From Pseudophaeomoniella oleicola (lineage: Eukaryota > Ascomycota > Eurotiomycetes > Phaeomoniellales > Phaeomoniellaceae): 64,000 nucleotides of DNA. A model generated the notes under the pieces. The model was not told the origin of the DNA. It made no database searches and saw only the letters and a program-made list of their open reading frames with translations. Positions 22,840 to 33,000 of the stretch are shown here, in pieces. The DNA is taken from contig QWDQ01000003.1 in the NCBI GenBank assembly GCA_003868215.1, forward strand, positions 186,001-250,000, written 5' to 3'. Each line of letters begins with the position of its first letter. The stretch's first letter is position 1. A program made the translations under genes and the position numbers.

Positions 22840-23556
22840 ATGTGTACCGAGACTAAAAGTGTATTCGGTTGCAGACATACCGTGAAGACGCGTACATCTT
22901 GCAATGAGCGACCTTGCCCTGGCCTGGAACGTTTCCAATTCGAACAAAACCGGGACTGCAATGCCTGCCGTGAGGTAATAAGTCGTGGGGGGGAATATAC
23001 GGATAGAGGTCAGGTAGGTCTAGGCCGCTACGGTAAGGAAATTCAGAAACGAGATAAGAAGGAGAATCGAAGGGGCCGATCGACTTCGTCAAAACCAGCA
23101 ACAGCTGCAACGTACAAGGTTCAAACGTCAAAGCCTCTACCAAACGGACCCAGGACTTACGGACCAGGAGAAGAGAAACAGTCAGCCAATACGAAATATC
23201 CCGGGCCATCCAGCAGCGCTGTGCGAGGGGAACCTGCAGAAAAGAATGATGACAGAGAAGTTCCCCCCGCTACGACCCTCCCTTCTTACCGCCGTCCAGA
23301 TCAGCGTTTCGGCTCAGCGTTTGTTGCAGCGCGATCTCCCAGCCCTCGACCGAAGTCCTTGGATCCATACTCGAGGTATCCAGGAAGTCGTGCGACTTCG
23401 TACGATGAGGAAGAACCGTCTGTGGACCACCTGCTCTCAAGCAGTCACCGAGTTTGGCAGAGTATTGCATGCGGAAATCCGGATCCTCGGAACGTCGGAG
23501 GATACTATCTGGGCAAATACTATTATCACGCGGATGGACGTGTTACGCCAATCTGA
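22840..23556 (+). CDS. Small Cys-rich N-terminal hypothetical protein
   Basis: Single exon, 238 residues from ATG at 22840. The start is set by this ATG because the upstream open frame lacks the pattern. The N-terminus has a tight set of cysteines: Cys2, Cys11, His13, Cys21, Cys26, Cys40 and Cys43, ending CNACR, which could bind zinc. The rest is basic, serine/proline-rich and likely disordered, and the C-terminus is tyrosine-rich (GGYYLGKYYYHADGRVTPI). Short ascomycete proteins opening with C-x8-CRH and closing with CxxC are frequent in filamentous fungi, but I know no function. Codon usage and absence of stops over 717 nt support a real gene. Confidence 0.65.
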   Translation: MCTETKSVFGCRHTVKTRTSCNERPCPGLERFQFEQNRDCNACREVISRGGEYTDRGQVGLGRYGKEIQKRDKKENRRGRSTSSKPATAATYKVQTSKPLPNGPRTYGPGEEKQSANTKYPGPSSSAVRGEPAEKNDDREVPPATTLPSYRRPDQRFGSAFVAARSPSPRPKSLDPYSRYPGSRATSYDEEEPSVDHLLSSSHRVWQSIACGNPDPRNVGGYYLGKYYYHADGRVTPI

Positions 23557-23885
23557 ACATAAGAAAGAAACGAGGTGAGAAGGTCGTAGTTGAATATATG
23601 ATACTGGTAGCAAATGGGTAAGACAGCACAGCACGCAAGTAGTGTGAATATTCCGTTGATCGTTGATGTACAAGTCCTAAAGAGTGAGGGAGTATGGTGC
23701 ATATAGGGGTGCATTTGATATTGATGAGAAGTATACCATGTGTTGTTCATGCATTATGCGAAAATGCTTGGAGTTGATGCTAATGCCTACCTCGTATGAG
23801 TACATAAGGGCTGCCTAGCGATATCTCGATACAACCATCCAGCATGGAGCTTCCAGAAAGAACAAGATCAGATCTTTAAACCAAG
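23557..23885. other. Convergent intergenic stretch
   Basis: The plus-strand Cys-rich protein gene and the minus-strand zinc-finger gene end here facing each other. Nothing else seen. Confidence 0.55.
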
Positions 23886-25424
23886 CTAGCTAGCGGCGAG
23901 GAAACGAGAACTGCATGTGTCAACCGTCAAGTCCTTGACCAGACGCTGGGCAGCGCTGTTTTCGCGAAGTTCTTCCGCAATATGGCGTAGTAACTTTGTC
24001 GCCAAGCCTCTCAAGAACCAACAGTGGCCTTCGGCTCGCTTGACCAGCAATGACCAATGAGCTTGCACGATGAGCGCAGCGGGACTTTGGTGCCGAAGCA
24101 TCTCGTTGAAGTGTTCGGGTAATCTCCTGATCCATGACTCTATGCCCGTCCACACCGCACCTACTTCGTCGGATGCGTAGCTCAAGGAACAGCATTCAAC
24201 TAAAGTGTCGATGGCAAAAAGCGCGGCAAATACGTCCTGGGAACTGTCCGGTTTTGGTACTGCATCTGTCATGCGATAAGGTAGAGTATGCAAACAGTCC
24301 AGGAGTGCATTAGGCACAAGGCTAGTGTCCAAAGCACCTCGATTTGTTTCCGAATTCTTGCTGGCTTCCACAAGTGGTATACTCGGTATGTCATCGCTGC
24401 TGACTGCGGATAGGAGAGCGAAATCAGGGTCGATGCAGCCTCGGATAGTTAGCATGAATGACTGCGATTGAAAAGGTGGTGCTTTTGACATTACTCCTTG
24501 ATAGGAGGCTGAGGATTCGAATGCCCACTCGTAACAGCGTTGAATGCAAACCATCTGCGCACCCGCCTTTGCTACCTCGACATCTATCGCGCCAGAACCA
24601 CGGCTTATGTCTTCCCATCCAGCGGAGAATTCCTCGTCAAACCTTGCCGATCGCGCCCAATGCAGTCGCTTTGTCATCGTCTCATCCGAAAGCACGGCTA
24701 GATGACTCGCAGAGATGGCTAAGAGGCCATACATCAACCAGCGTTGCCGCAGTGCTAGTTCAACTACGCCTATTTGACAGTGCCTTGCACGTTTTTGAAC
24801 TTGGGTAGGAAGTATGAGAATGGTCTGGGTCGTAAAGTGGTGAAAGTATCTCAGTTTTTCCATATCTGAGTCATCTCGAGAAGCTGAAGGACTCACGGAC
24901 ATTTCCACACGAGGCGTTGGCCTAGCCATCAGGTTGAGACCATCTTGCTGCCAAAGTCTCTTGTCATTTGTGACCAATGAGCTGCTGGCGGCGATGCGAG
25001 ATGAGGCAACCTCAAAGTATCTGAGTTTCGTCCCCCGGAAGAACGTCTGAAGATTGGCCGGACGTGAAAAGGAAGCGGGAGGCTCGCCTTCGCCATGATA
25101 CTTGCTCCAATGGTCCCTCATCCGCTTAGCGCTGGCATAAAGACTCTCACAACCGGTAGCCGTACATCTGTGTCCTGAAACAATAGGTAGTCCATTCACT
25201 GGTGGAGAGCCCGCAGCTGGAAGCTGCACATCGTCCGGCTCTAGAAGTTCGAGTCCAGCGATGGAAGAAAGCAAGCGTTGTCTTTCTCCGCGGTAGATCT
25301 TGTGCCGAAGCAAATGGCTACCCAAGGCGCTTTTCTGGACAGCATACTTGCATTTTCGGCAGATCAAAACACTATACTTCTCATTGTATTCAAGTGGATC
25401 ATGGGTGCTGGACGTAGTAGACAT
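23886..25424 (-). CDS. DUF3505-type C2H2 protein with fungal transcription-factor domain
   Basis: Single exon, 512 residues from ATG at 25424. Two zinc-binding units sit at the N-terminus: Cys22-x2-Cys25 with His37/His41 (LICRKCKYAVQKSALGSHLLRH) and Cys87/Cys92 with His105/His110 (RCTATGCESLYASAKRMRDH). This pairing is typical of the DUF3505 domain found in OrsD-like proteins. From about 190 onward it has a fungal-specific regulator middle domain: LRYFHHFTTQTILIL, then RQRWLMYGLLAISASHLAVLS. The layout suggests a nuclear transcriptional regulator. It lies between an oxidoreductase-type gene and a reductase gene, which would suit a pathway regulator, but that is inference. Confidence 0.78.
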   Translation of the reverse strand: MSTTSSTHDPLEYNEKYSVLICRKCKYAVQKSALGSHLLRHKIYRGERQRLLSSIAGLELLEPDDVQLPAAGSPPVNGLPIVSGHRCTATGCESLYASAKRMRDHWSKYHGEGEPPASFSRPANLQTFFRGTKLRYFEVASSRIAASSSLVTNDKRLWQQDGLNLMARPTPRVEMSVSPSASRDDSDMEKLRYFHHFTTQTILILPTQVQKRARHCQIGVVELALRQRWLMYGLLAISASHLAVLSDETMTKRLHWARSARFDEEFSAGWEDISRGSGAIDVEVAKAGAQMVCIQRCYEWAFESSASYQGVMSKAPPFQSQSFMLTIRGCIDPDFALLSAVSSDDIPSIPLVEASKNSETNRGALDTSLVPNALLDCLHTLPYRMTDAVPKPDSSQDVFAALFAIDTLVECCSLSYASDEVGAVWTGIESWIRRLPEHFNEMLRHQSPAALIVQAHWSLLVKRAEGHCWFLRGLATKLLRHIAEELRENSAAQRLVKDLTVDTCSSRFLAAS

Positions 25425-26210
25425 CTCGTTTTCTGATCAACGCGCATGGAAGACTCTCTGAAGGGTTTCTGCCGTTACCTTGACGGACAGATTGTCAGTT
25501 TGTAAACACTCAAATAGGAAAGCCATCCATTTCTCTCTATGCGGCAGGGCACGCAGAAACAGTGGCATTGAAGCCATGCAGTGCATTGTACACGAAGGTA
25601 GATTTTTGGAAGAGCCTTATACAAAGAGCATGCATGGCATTAAGGAGTGCAAGAATGATTTGGGAAAGTATGCCGGAATCTCTGATTGTTTAGTCAGCGC
25701 ATCCGTGGTCTTCTACATTCACTATTCCTACTCGAGTATAACGTCTTTCTTCATGAAGACATTTACTACACGGTACGGCATATCGCGTTCCTGAGATGCT
25801 GAGACATGCAGAGAGTCTGGGAACGCCATATGAGGTTCTGCAACCATGATGCAAAATCCAATTCTCTGGGGTTTGGGAGCATCTCACCATGCCATTGTCG
25901 ACCTGCACAACGCACGTACGCACAGATGAAATCAATAAGCAGCTTCTCATCGAACGGCACCTCCTGTTCAGCTTAGTCAATTGATGGCTGGCTTTGAAAT
26001 CCCAGTGTAACCGTAGAGATGCTACACACAGTGAAGCTGGCTTCTTCCTCAAGGTGAGACTTCAGATATATAAATAGGTCACTACAACCTACTACTCTTC
26101 TCTGCTTCTTTCTTCCCGTCATCCCTTCACTGCGTAGAGACCGTTATCCCTGTTGTTTCAGCATCATTGTCGAGTCATCTACCAGGATACCCCTGCCCTC
26201 TTCCATCAAA
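25425..26210. other. Divergent intergenic region (zinc-finger gene / MDR reductase)
   Basis: A 786-bp divergent promoter between the zinc-finger regulator and the MDR reductase. A TATA-like box lies near the reductase end; the stretch just before its ATG is pyrimidine-rich. No gene recognised. Confidence 0.6.
26066..26077 (+). promoter_or_regulatory. TATA-like box for MDR reductase
   Basis: ATATATAAATAG lies about 140 bp upstream of the reductase ATG and is followed by a CT-rich stretch (about 26090-26130), the usual fungal TATA-then-pyrimidine layout. It suggests a regulated rather than housekeeping promoter. Confidence 0.5.
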
Positions 26211-27315
26211 ATGGCATTGAACAAAGCCGCATGGCTCCGCAAAGCCAATACTCCCCTAGAGGTGGACGACGCGCCCATGCCAACCGCCGGTCCCAATGAA
26301 CTTGTCGTTCGAAACGCTGCCATTGCCATCAACCCGTTAGACACTCATATGCAGCACATCGGTGTCTTTGTCCAGCAGTGGCCTACTATCTTCGGCTGCG
26401 ATGTGGCCGGTGAAATCCATGAAGTCGGATCAGAGGCGCAGGGGCGCTTCAAAAAGGGGGATCGTGTCATCGGGTGAGTCATCTCCAAGGCTGAATAAGT
26501 CCACTGGCACTACTTACATCGGGATAATCTGTAGGCATGCGATCAACCTCGTCACAGGCCGACCTCAGGATGCGGCCTTCGCTCTATACACGGTCGTACC
26601 AGCAGACAAAGCTGCCATACTCCCCGAGACAATTTCATTCACGAATGGTGTCGTTGTGCCTTTTGCCTTGGAAGCCGCTGTATGCACACTCTCCCTCAAG
26701 GAGCCTGGGGTCGCTATGTCTGGTGTCGCAACGCCTGCTCTTAGCCTACCATATCCCTCGCTAGAGCCTACCTCGTCGGGCAAAACGCTCGTCGTGTATG
26801 GCGGATCTTCTTCTGTTGGCTTGATGACGACACAGCTAGCAACTGCTGCGGGTCTCAAAGTCATAACTATTACCAGCGCACGCAATTTTGGCATCAGCAA
26901 GAGCTGCGGAGCAGTCGAGAGCTTCGATTACCACGAACCTGCGTTTGTCGAAAAGGTCATCAAAGCTATCGCTAGTTCTGGCCAAGAATTCGTGGGTATC
27001 TTCGACGCCATTTCTACGCCCGAGACGTACACGAACGACCTTACTATCCTTGGCAAATTTGGTGGTGGCCATCTTGCCTGTGTACATCCCCCGCCAGACA
27101 AAATCCCGGAGAATGTAAAAGCGGGCATGATCTTTGCTGTCAACGATATCGCTTACCCCGTTTGGAGGGATTATGTGACTCCTGCATTGCAGGCGGGGAA
27201 GCTGAAGTGCCTCCCACCTCCTACGGTTGTCGGAAGAGGTTTAGAGTCCGTTCAAGAGGCGCTCAAGAAGTGTGAAGCCGGTGTCAGTGCGACGAAGCTC
27301 GTGGTGGAAATCTAG
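26211..27315 (+). CDS. MDR-superfamily enoyl reductase, ToxD-like
   Basis: Exon 1 (26211-26473) and exon 2 (26535-27315) join across a 61-bp intron (GTGAGT donor, TGTAG acceptor), giving 347 residues. It is a medium-chain dehydrogenase/reductase: GroES-like N-terminus (NELVVRNAAIAINPLDTHMQ, then WPTIFGCDVAGEIHEVG), and an NAD(P)-binding Rossmann part with VVYGGSSSVGLMTTQLA. The cysteine/histidine zinc ligands of classic alcohol dehydrogenases are absent, placing it with zinc-free ToxD-like or trans-acting enoyl reductases. Such proteins reduce double bonds with NADPH and often sit in polyketide clusters (LovC, ApdC, ToxD), but many are simple quinone or enone reductases. No PKS is in this window. 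Confidence 0.87.
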
Positions 27316-27734
27316 AAGGTCGCCTGGATGCACTTAGGACCGATGCTTTTTCATCGACGTCATTGTCAGATCGTAGCTGCGGCTTCTGTAAGGAATCCGA
27401 ATCACACGTTGACGTGTTAGTACTGTGTTAGTACTTAGTACTCATCTGCTTGGGCGTTGACGTTAAGCTTCTCTCCTCGTAGTAGTAACCTCGTACCAGT
27501 CTCATCACTCGGCTTAATATGCAAGCTCACTATCAGATCCCTGAAAATCCGAACAGTTATTTCTAGCTGCATAGTACCAACCCATGTTAGTCATGCCGTC
27601 TTCATCCGCGCCAATCACTCCCTTACCCTGCAGCGTCGCAAACGCATGATACCTACCTACCACACGAGAAAGAAAAAACTAATGAGAATACTAAGTACAA
27701 AGGTAGTTCCCCGCTCATTTCACCTATCCAACAT
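27316..27734. other. Intergenic downstream of MDR reductase
   Basis: Ordinary non-coding sequence between the reductase stop codon and the APH-like pseudogene. A short near-repeat, TTAGTACTGTGTTAGTACTT, is seen around 27417-27436. Confidence 0.5.
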
Positions 27735-28150
27735 GCGATCTTATCATACCTTTTGATGTTCATGCTAGAATGCTGCCGAAAGGCCCAAAACGTGCTGAAG
27801 GTCCGCGCAGCCAGCAATCGTAAAGCGATCCGCCATCGACATTTGCGACACGTCCATCTCGTGGAGGTGAATCTCTTCAACTGTGATAGGATGTGTTCTG
27901 GATCTTGCTTTATCCAGCCGCTACCGAGCATGTCTCCATCAATTCTGTCCATGACAATGTAGGTCCATCCCCGGTACGTAAATGCGCATAAGACCTTTGG
28001 TATAGGAATTGAAGTTTGTCGAGTGATGAAGCGCATGGAAGAGGCCTCTTACAAGTGGACAGAAGGACCGTACTTGATGCATATACAACTCGAGCTCATA
28101 AGAACCATTACCCCTGTGCCGTCGGACGTTCTTGAAGAGCTTGATCGCAG
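27735..28150 (-). pseudogene. Decayed APH-family phosphotransferase
   Basis: Minus-strand text in more than one frame matches the N-terminal lobe of fungal APH-fold (aminoglycoside/choline-kinase-like) phosphotransferases. KYGPSVHL is cut by an in-frame TAA and then continues EASSMRFITRQTSIPIPKV and TYIVMDRIDGDMLGSGW; after a frameshift the family block VANVDGGSLYDCWLRGPS appears, then GPFGSILA and another stop. The residues usually found between the last two blocks are partly missing, so a small deletion probably goes with the shift. The catalytic loop (HxDxxxxN) and C-terminal lobe are not found. It is a relic of a host gene or of a duplicate; the short decay suggests a fairly recent loss. 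No function is expected. Confidence 0.75.
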
Positions 28151-30028
28151 TGAGTACAAGGAGGCGGGATAGCGCTTTGTTATGAATGTATGCTGCCTCC
28201 AAGAGAGTAATCTACGGCCCGCGGGGTATTAGTGCCACTTCAAACGTTGCTCAAAGAGCGAAGTCTTGAACATTCAATGACACATATTTCTTGATACTCG
28301 TAACATTTTGTAACCTTTCTGCTACGTTAAACCTCACTCCATCAACTCTTTCTTCTGTCTAAGATTAGACCAGCAGTGCATCTCGAAGTGTGTCTTGCCC
28401 AAGCAAGATCCTTGCAAAGCGCGAATACGGAGAAACCAGCACCGAAAATCCACGCGATCTCTACTGCCCACAGGGTCATCAGGCCATTCACACTCAGGCA
28501 GGAAGGGGGACACAAGTGGGATAGGGATACCTCGAGGATCTGATACCTCAAATTCCAGGAGGATCTGAGAAGGACGGCATTGGAGTCAGCATAGCATCTT
28601 GGCATCGAGGCAAACTTGCCTCCAAAAGCGGCGACGAATCCCTCCAGATTCAGCAGCAGATTTCCCTACGACCCGCGTAATTATTACTAATTACTACTAA
28701 GTTACGAGGGAGTAGTAATTAATAGGCCAGACCAGCGCGAAAGTAAGCGGCGAGGCGGATGGACCTGGCGAGCTGGTTCCGCACACTGATCGCGGCTCTC
28801 CTCCGCTATTTCTCCGCCTTTCTACTACGGCAACGAAGATTCAAGAAACGTAAGTTAGTAGGTACACGGGTATGTATGTATCGTAGTATGTAGCTCAAGC
28901 CTCAAGATATGCTGCGCACTACCTACTACGCAGTACACTGTTAGAAAAGGTCGACAGTTGTTTCATTCTACTATGGTTGTCTTCAACCCCTGCTGGATCC
29001 AATACGGTATGTCCTTGTCTTAGAATCAATAGGGATGATTCTGCACAACATGATCTCGCAATCACGCTCTTCATCGTGTGCCGCATCTTCCGGCGGCTTA
29101 TCTCAGACAAAGTCGTTATCGAACTACTACTACGTAGTACTACGTACGACATACTGCGATAGGAGGTCGGGTCAAGCTCGGATCCTGACTAATCGGTGAG
29201 TTTCAGCGGCTCGGCGGGCAATCTTGGTGGGACCGCTGATGAAAGCGAACTTTTCTCCCTAAATCTCAATGCCCAATTTGATCATGACGTTTTCTGTTTC
29301 TGTTTTGCGTTCGGTTGCGACTGTTACTATGCACTTGCGTTTGGCTACCCTCGCTACCCTTCCTTGCTGTTATCTCTCTTCCGCTCCCAATGCAGGCACA
29401 ACGCAAATCAGTGAACAACGTATTGGTCCATGGCAACGGCTCCATCAACCCACCCCAAATTCTGACCGCTATTATCAATCATATCCGGTCGTTGGGAACG
29501 CGTGGTTCTTGATCTGTCAGGAGGAAATGAGCAAGGAGCAACCCTCGCCCTATCGTTGTGTCCCCGCCAAGTGGTTTCCATTCCCTTCCAAACGGACTTG
29601 TTCAGAGTCAAGCACAGACAGCGCCGGCCATGCCACCCACAATGATATGACTCAATATTCGGTGGGTTCTTGTGTGTAGAAACCCTCCCCAAGTGTTGAC
29701 AAACTCGGATATAAGTTGGATTTTTAACAAAGTCCTTCACGAACCCTGGGTGATCTTATCATGTCCCGGACTTTAGCTTCTAACTCCCCATTATAATTTT
29801 TGTTTGGAGACAATTCCTACATCAGATAACCGCCATTTCTCTGTGAACTCACCCGCACACTCACTTTCTTTCTTTCTTTCTTTCTCTCTTTTCCCCCTCA
29901 ATATCGCACTGGTGGTTGCATTCCCTCTTCCCACCTATTCTACTAAGTGCGAGACACTTCATAGAGGGGAGACCTCCTCTTTGGACTAGGTCTCTGAGTA
30001 GACATCCTTTCCCACTTATCATCTCATT
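28151..30028. other. Gene-free stretch of 1.9 kb before ABC transporter
   Basis: Many short random-looking frames, none recognised. It holds TACTACGTAGTA-type palindromes (around 28912-28935 and 29128-29139), an AT-rich patch of TAATTACTA units near 28680-28725, and a TTTC repeat. It includes the transporter promoter. The upstream part next to the pseudogene may hold more decayed coding sequence, but I could not match it. Confidence 0.5.
29864..29886. repeat. (TTTC)n short repeat in transporter 5' region
   Basis: About five to six TTTC units followed by CTCT-rich sequence, 140-165 bp upstream of the ABC transporter ATG. It forms a pyrimidine tract probably inside or next to the core promoter. 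Confidence 0.85.
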
Positions 30029-33000
30029 ATGTATACCGGTTTTAGTACAGAGGAGATGTTGAGGCGCCTGGGCACCCAGGAACGTATGTTCTCCATTGAC
30101 TAGCTGCGGATTTAGATGGCTGATGTGATATACAGCGCCCCAAGTCCCCCTGCATAACCCCCATGCCGGTGATCCCAATGCAGAGGGGTCGTCAGATTCT
30201 TCGAACCATGTCACCGAGCGGCAGCAGCAGGATCAAGATGGGACATGGGGTGAGCGTGATGAGGGGAGACCGCTGGACCGAGACGAGGCTATGCACGAGT
30301 ATGAAGATCTGCGCAGAGAGCTCTCTCGGTTGAGTATGGAGAGAACCCCAAGCAGAGCATCCATGGGTCGGGCACGGAGCCTTATGACGAGGATTTCGAC
30401 TACACGTACTCGGGCTACCGGTAGGAAATCGAGCCTTGATATGTCGCACAGACCAGACGACGAAGAAACACCGGTTGACGAAACACCGGACTTTAATCTC
30501 GATGATTTCCTCAAGCATGGCCCTTATGAAAAAAGAACGGATGCAGGGGAACCAGGCAAAAAAGTTGGCGTTATCTATAAAAATCTGACGGTCAAAGGCG
30601 TCGGAGCTTCGTCAACCTTTGTGAAGATCCTGCCTCAAGCTATAGTAAATACTTTTGGTCCGGATCTTTATCATTTGATTTGTCGTTTTCTGCCTGCGCT
30701 TTCTGTGGGGTCACATCTGCCAACAAGAGATCTCATTCATGATTTCACCGGGGCTGTGCGTGCCGGTGAAATGATGCTTGTCCTGGGTCGCCCGGGATCC
30801 GGCTGCTCAACTTTTTTAAAGGCGATCGCAAACGAACGGGACAGTTTCTTCGACGTGACCGGAGATGTCACCTACGGCGGAATCAGCGCCAAAGAACAGG
30901 CAAAGCATTACAAGGGCGAAATCAGCTATAATCCCGAAGATGACCAGCATTTCCCGACGCTTACGGTCGGACAAACGCTCCGCTTCGCTTTGGACAATAA
31001 AACTAAAAAGAACGATCGTGGAGCAGTCCCAATTATTATCGATGCACTCCTCAAGATTTTCGGCATCACCCATACCAAGAATACCCTCGTAGGGAACGAA
31101 TACGTGCGGGGGGTGTCTGGCGGTGAGAGAAAGCGTGTGAGCATAGCGGAAACATTGGCTACCAAATCAACAGTTGTCTGCTGGGTAAGTCATGTAAAAT
31201 ACAGTTCTTAGTCCAATCCTGCTAACCTACGTGCAAGGATAACTCGACGCGGGGTTTAGATGCATCAACGGCTCTCGACTATGCCAAGTCATTGCGGATC
31301 ATGACGGATGTATCGAAGAGGACGACGTTTGTCACTCTGTACCAAGCGGGTGAAGGAATATATGAACTGGTGGACAAAGTTCTTGTCATCGAAGGTGGCA
31401 GAATGATATACCAAGGAGCAGCAAAGGACGCGAGAATATACTTCGAGAACCTCGGGTTCTATTGCCCAGAGCGGCAAACAACACCTGACTTCTTGACTTC
31501 CATAGGTTCACCTGTGGAACGACGCTTCCAGCCAGGCAAGGAGGCATCCACACCAAAGACTCCAGAAGAACTCGAGCTAGCATTTCGCCAATCCACCGAT
31601 TACCAACGACTACTTCAGGACGCCCAGAGCTATGAGAGTCAGATCCATCAAAATGATCGCAAGGAGGCCCAAGATTTTAAGGGAACTGTTGAGGCATCTA
31701 AGAGCAAGCGCGTCAGCAAGCATTCAAGTTATACTGTGTCTTTCCCGCGACAGGTGGCTGCATGCACGAAACGAGAGTTTTGGCTGCTGTGGGGAGACAA
31801 GACGGAGCTACAAACCAAAGCGTTCATCATCATCTGCAACTCCCTCGTTATCGGATCACTGTTCTACGGCCAGTCTCTCGACACATCTGGAGCATTCTCG
31901 CGGGGTGGTTCTTTGCTATTCTCAACGCTGTTCTTAGGCTGGGTTCAGATGTCGGAGCTGATGAAAGCTGTCAGCGGCAGGGATATCATTGAACGCCATC
32001 GCAGGTACGCCTTCTATCGACCATCGGCTGTGGTCATATCTAGGGTCGTCCTGGATTTTCCAGTCATCCTGGTTCAAAGCTCCATCTTCTCGATCGTCGT
32101 CTACTTCATCGTTGGCCTGGATGTGAGCGCATCGAAATTCTTTATTTACCTCTTAATGGTCTATACGAACGTCCTGACAGTCACTGCTCTCTATCGCATG
32201 TTTGCTGCCCTCTCTCCCACCATCGATGATGCTATCCGCTTTTCTGGACTTGGCTTCAATCTTCTCATCCTATATGCCGGCTATCTCATACCCAGGCCCG
32301 TTTTGATGGGGAGTTATCCATGGTTTGGATGGTTGTACTATCTAAATCCCGTCGCCTGGAGCTGGGAAGCCTTCATGACGAATGAGTTCTCCGGCAGGGC
32401 GATGCAATGTGCCGAGGACATGCTGGTTCCAAGAGGACCAGGAGTGGATCCGAGATACCAATCTTGTACGCTGACAGGAGCCAGTCTCGATTCAACAATA
32501 GTCACCGGAAATTCGTATCTGCAGGTCTCCTTCGACTTCCGTCGCTCTCATCTCTGGCGTGACTGGGGGATTGTCATTGCGATCGGCGTCATATACATCA
32601 TTATCACAGCTGCTGCATCAGAGCTACTCTCCTTTTCACAGTCTGGAGGAGGGGCGCTGGTCTTCAAACGCACTAGAAAAGCAGCTCAGAATGTCCGGTA
32701 CTCCGAACAAACAGCTGATGAGGAACGTGCGAAACAGTCGCCGGAGAGCTCGACATCACCTTCCAGCTCGGATGACGATAAGGTCCAGGGTGGCATGGAC
32801 AACGTCTTGAAAAGTGAAAGTGTATTCACGTGGGAGAATGTTGAATACACTGTTCCCTACCAGGGTGGTGAGCGCAAGTTGCTCAATGGTGTCTCTGGTT
32901 ATGCTAAGCCAGGAATGCTCATTGCGCTCATGGGAGCCAGTGGTGCAGGCAAAACTACTTTGCTAAACACATTGTCGCAGCGCCAAAAGACTGGCGTTGT

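Noticed and set aside
28342-28605. 87-codon minus-strand frame near the APH pseudogene
   Set aside because: Composition is odd (Cys, Trp and Leu-rich) and no domain is recognised; could be decayed coding DNA but there is no support.
28680-28725. AT-rich TAATTACTA patch as a transposon end
   Set aside because: No inverted partner, target duplication or transposase-like coding is seen nearby.
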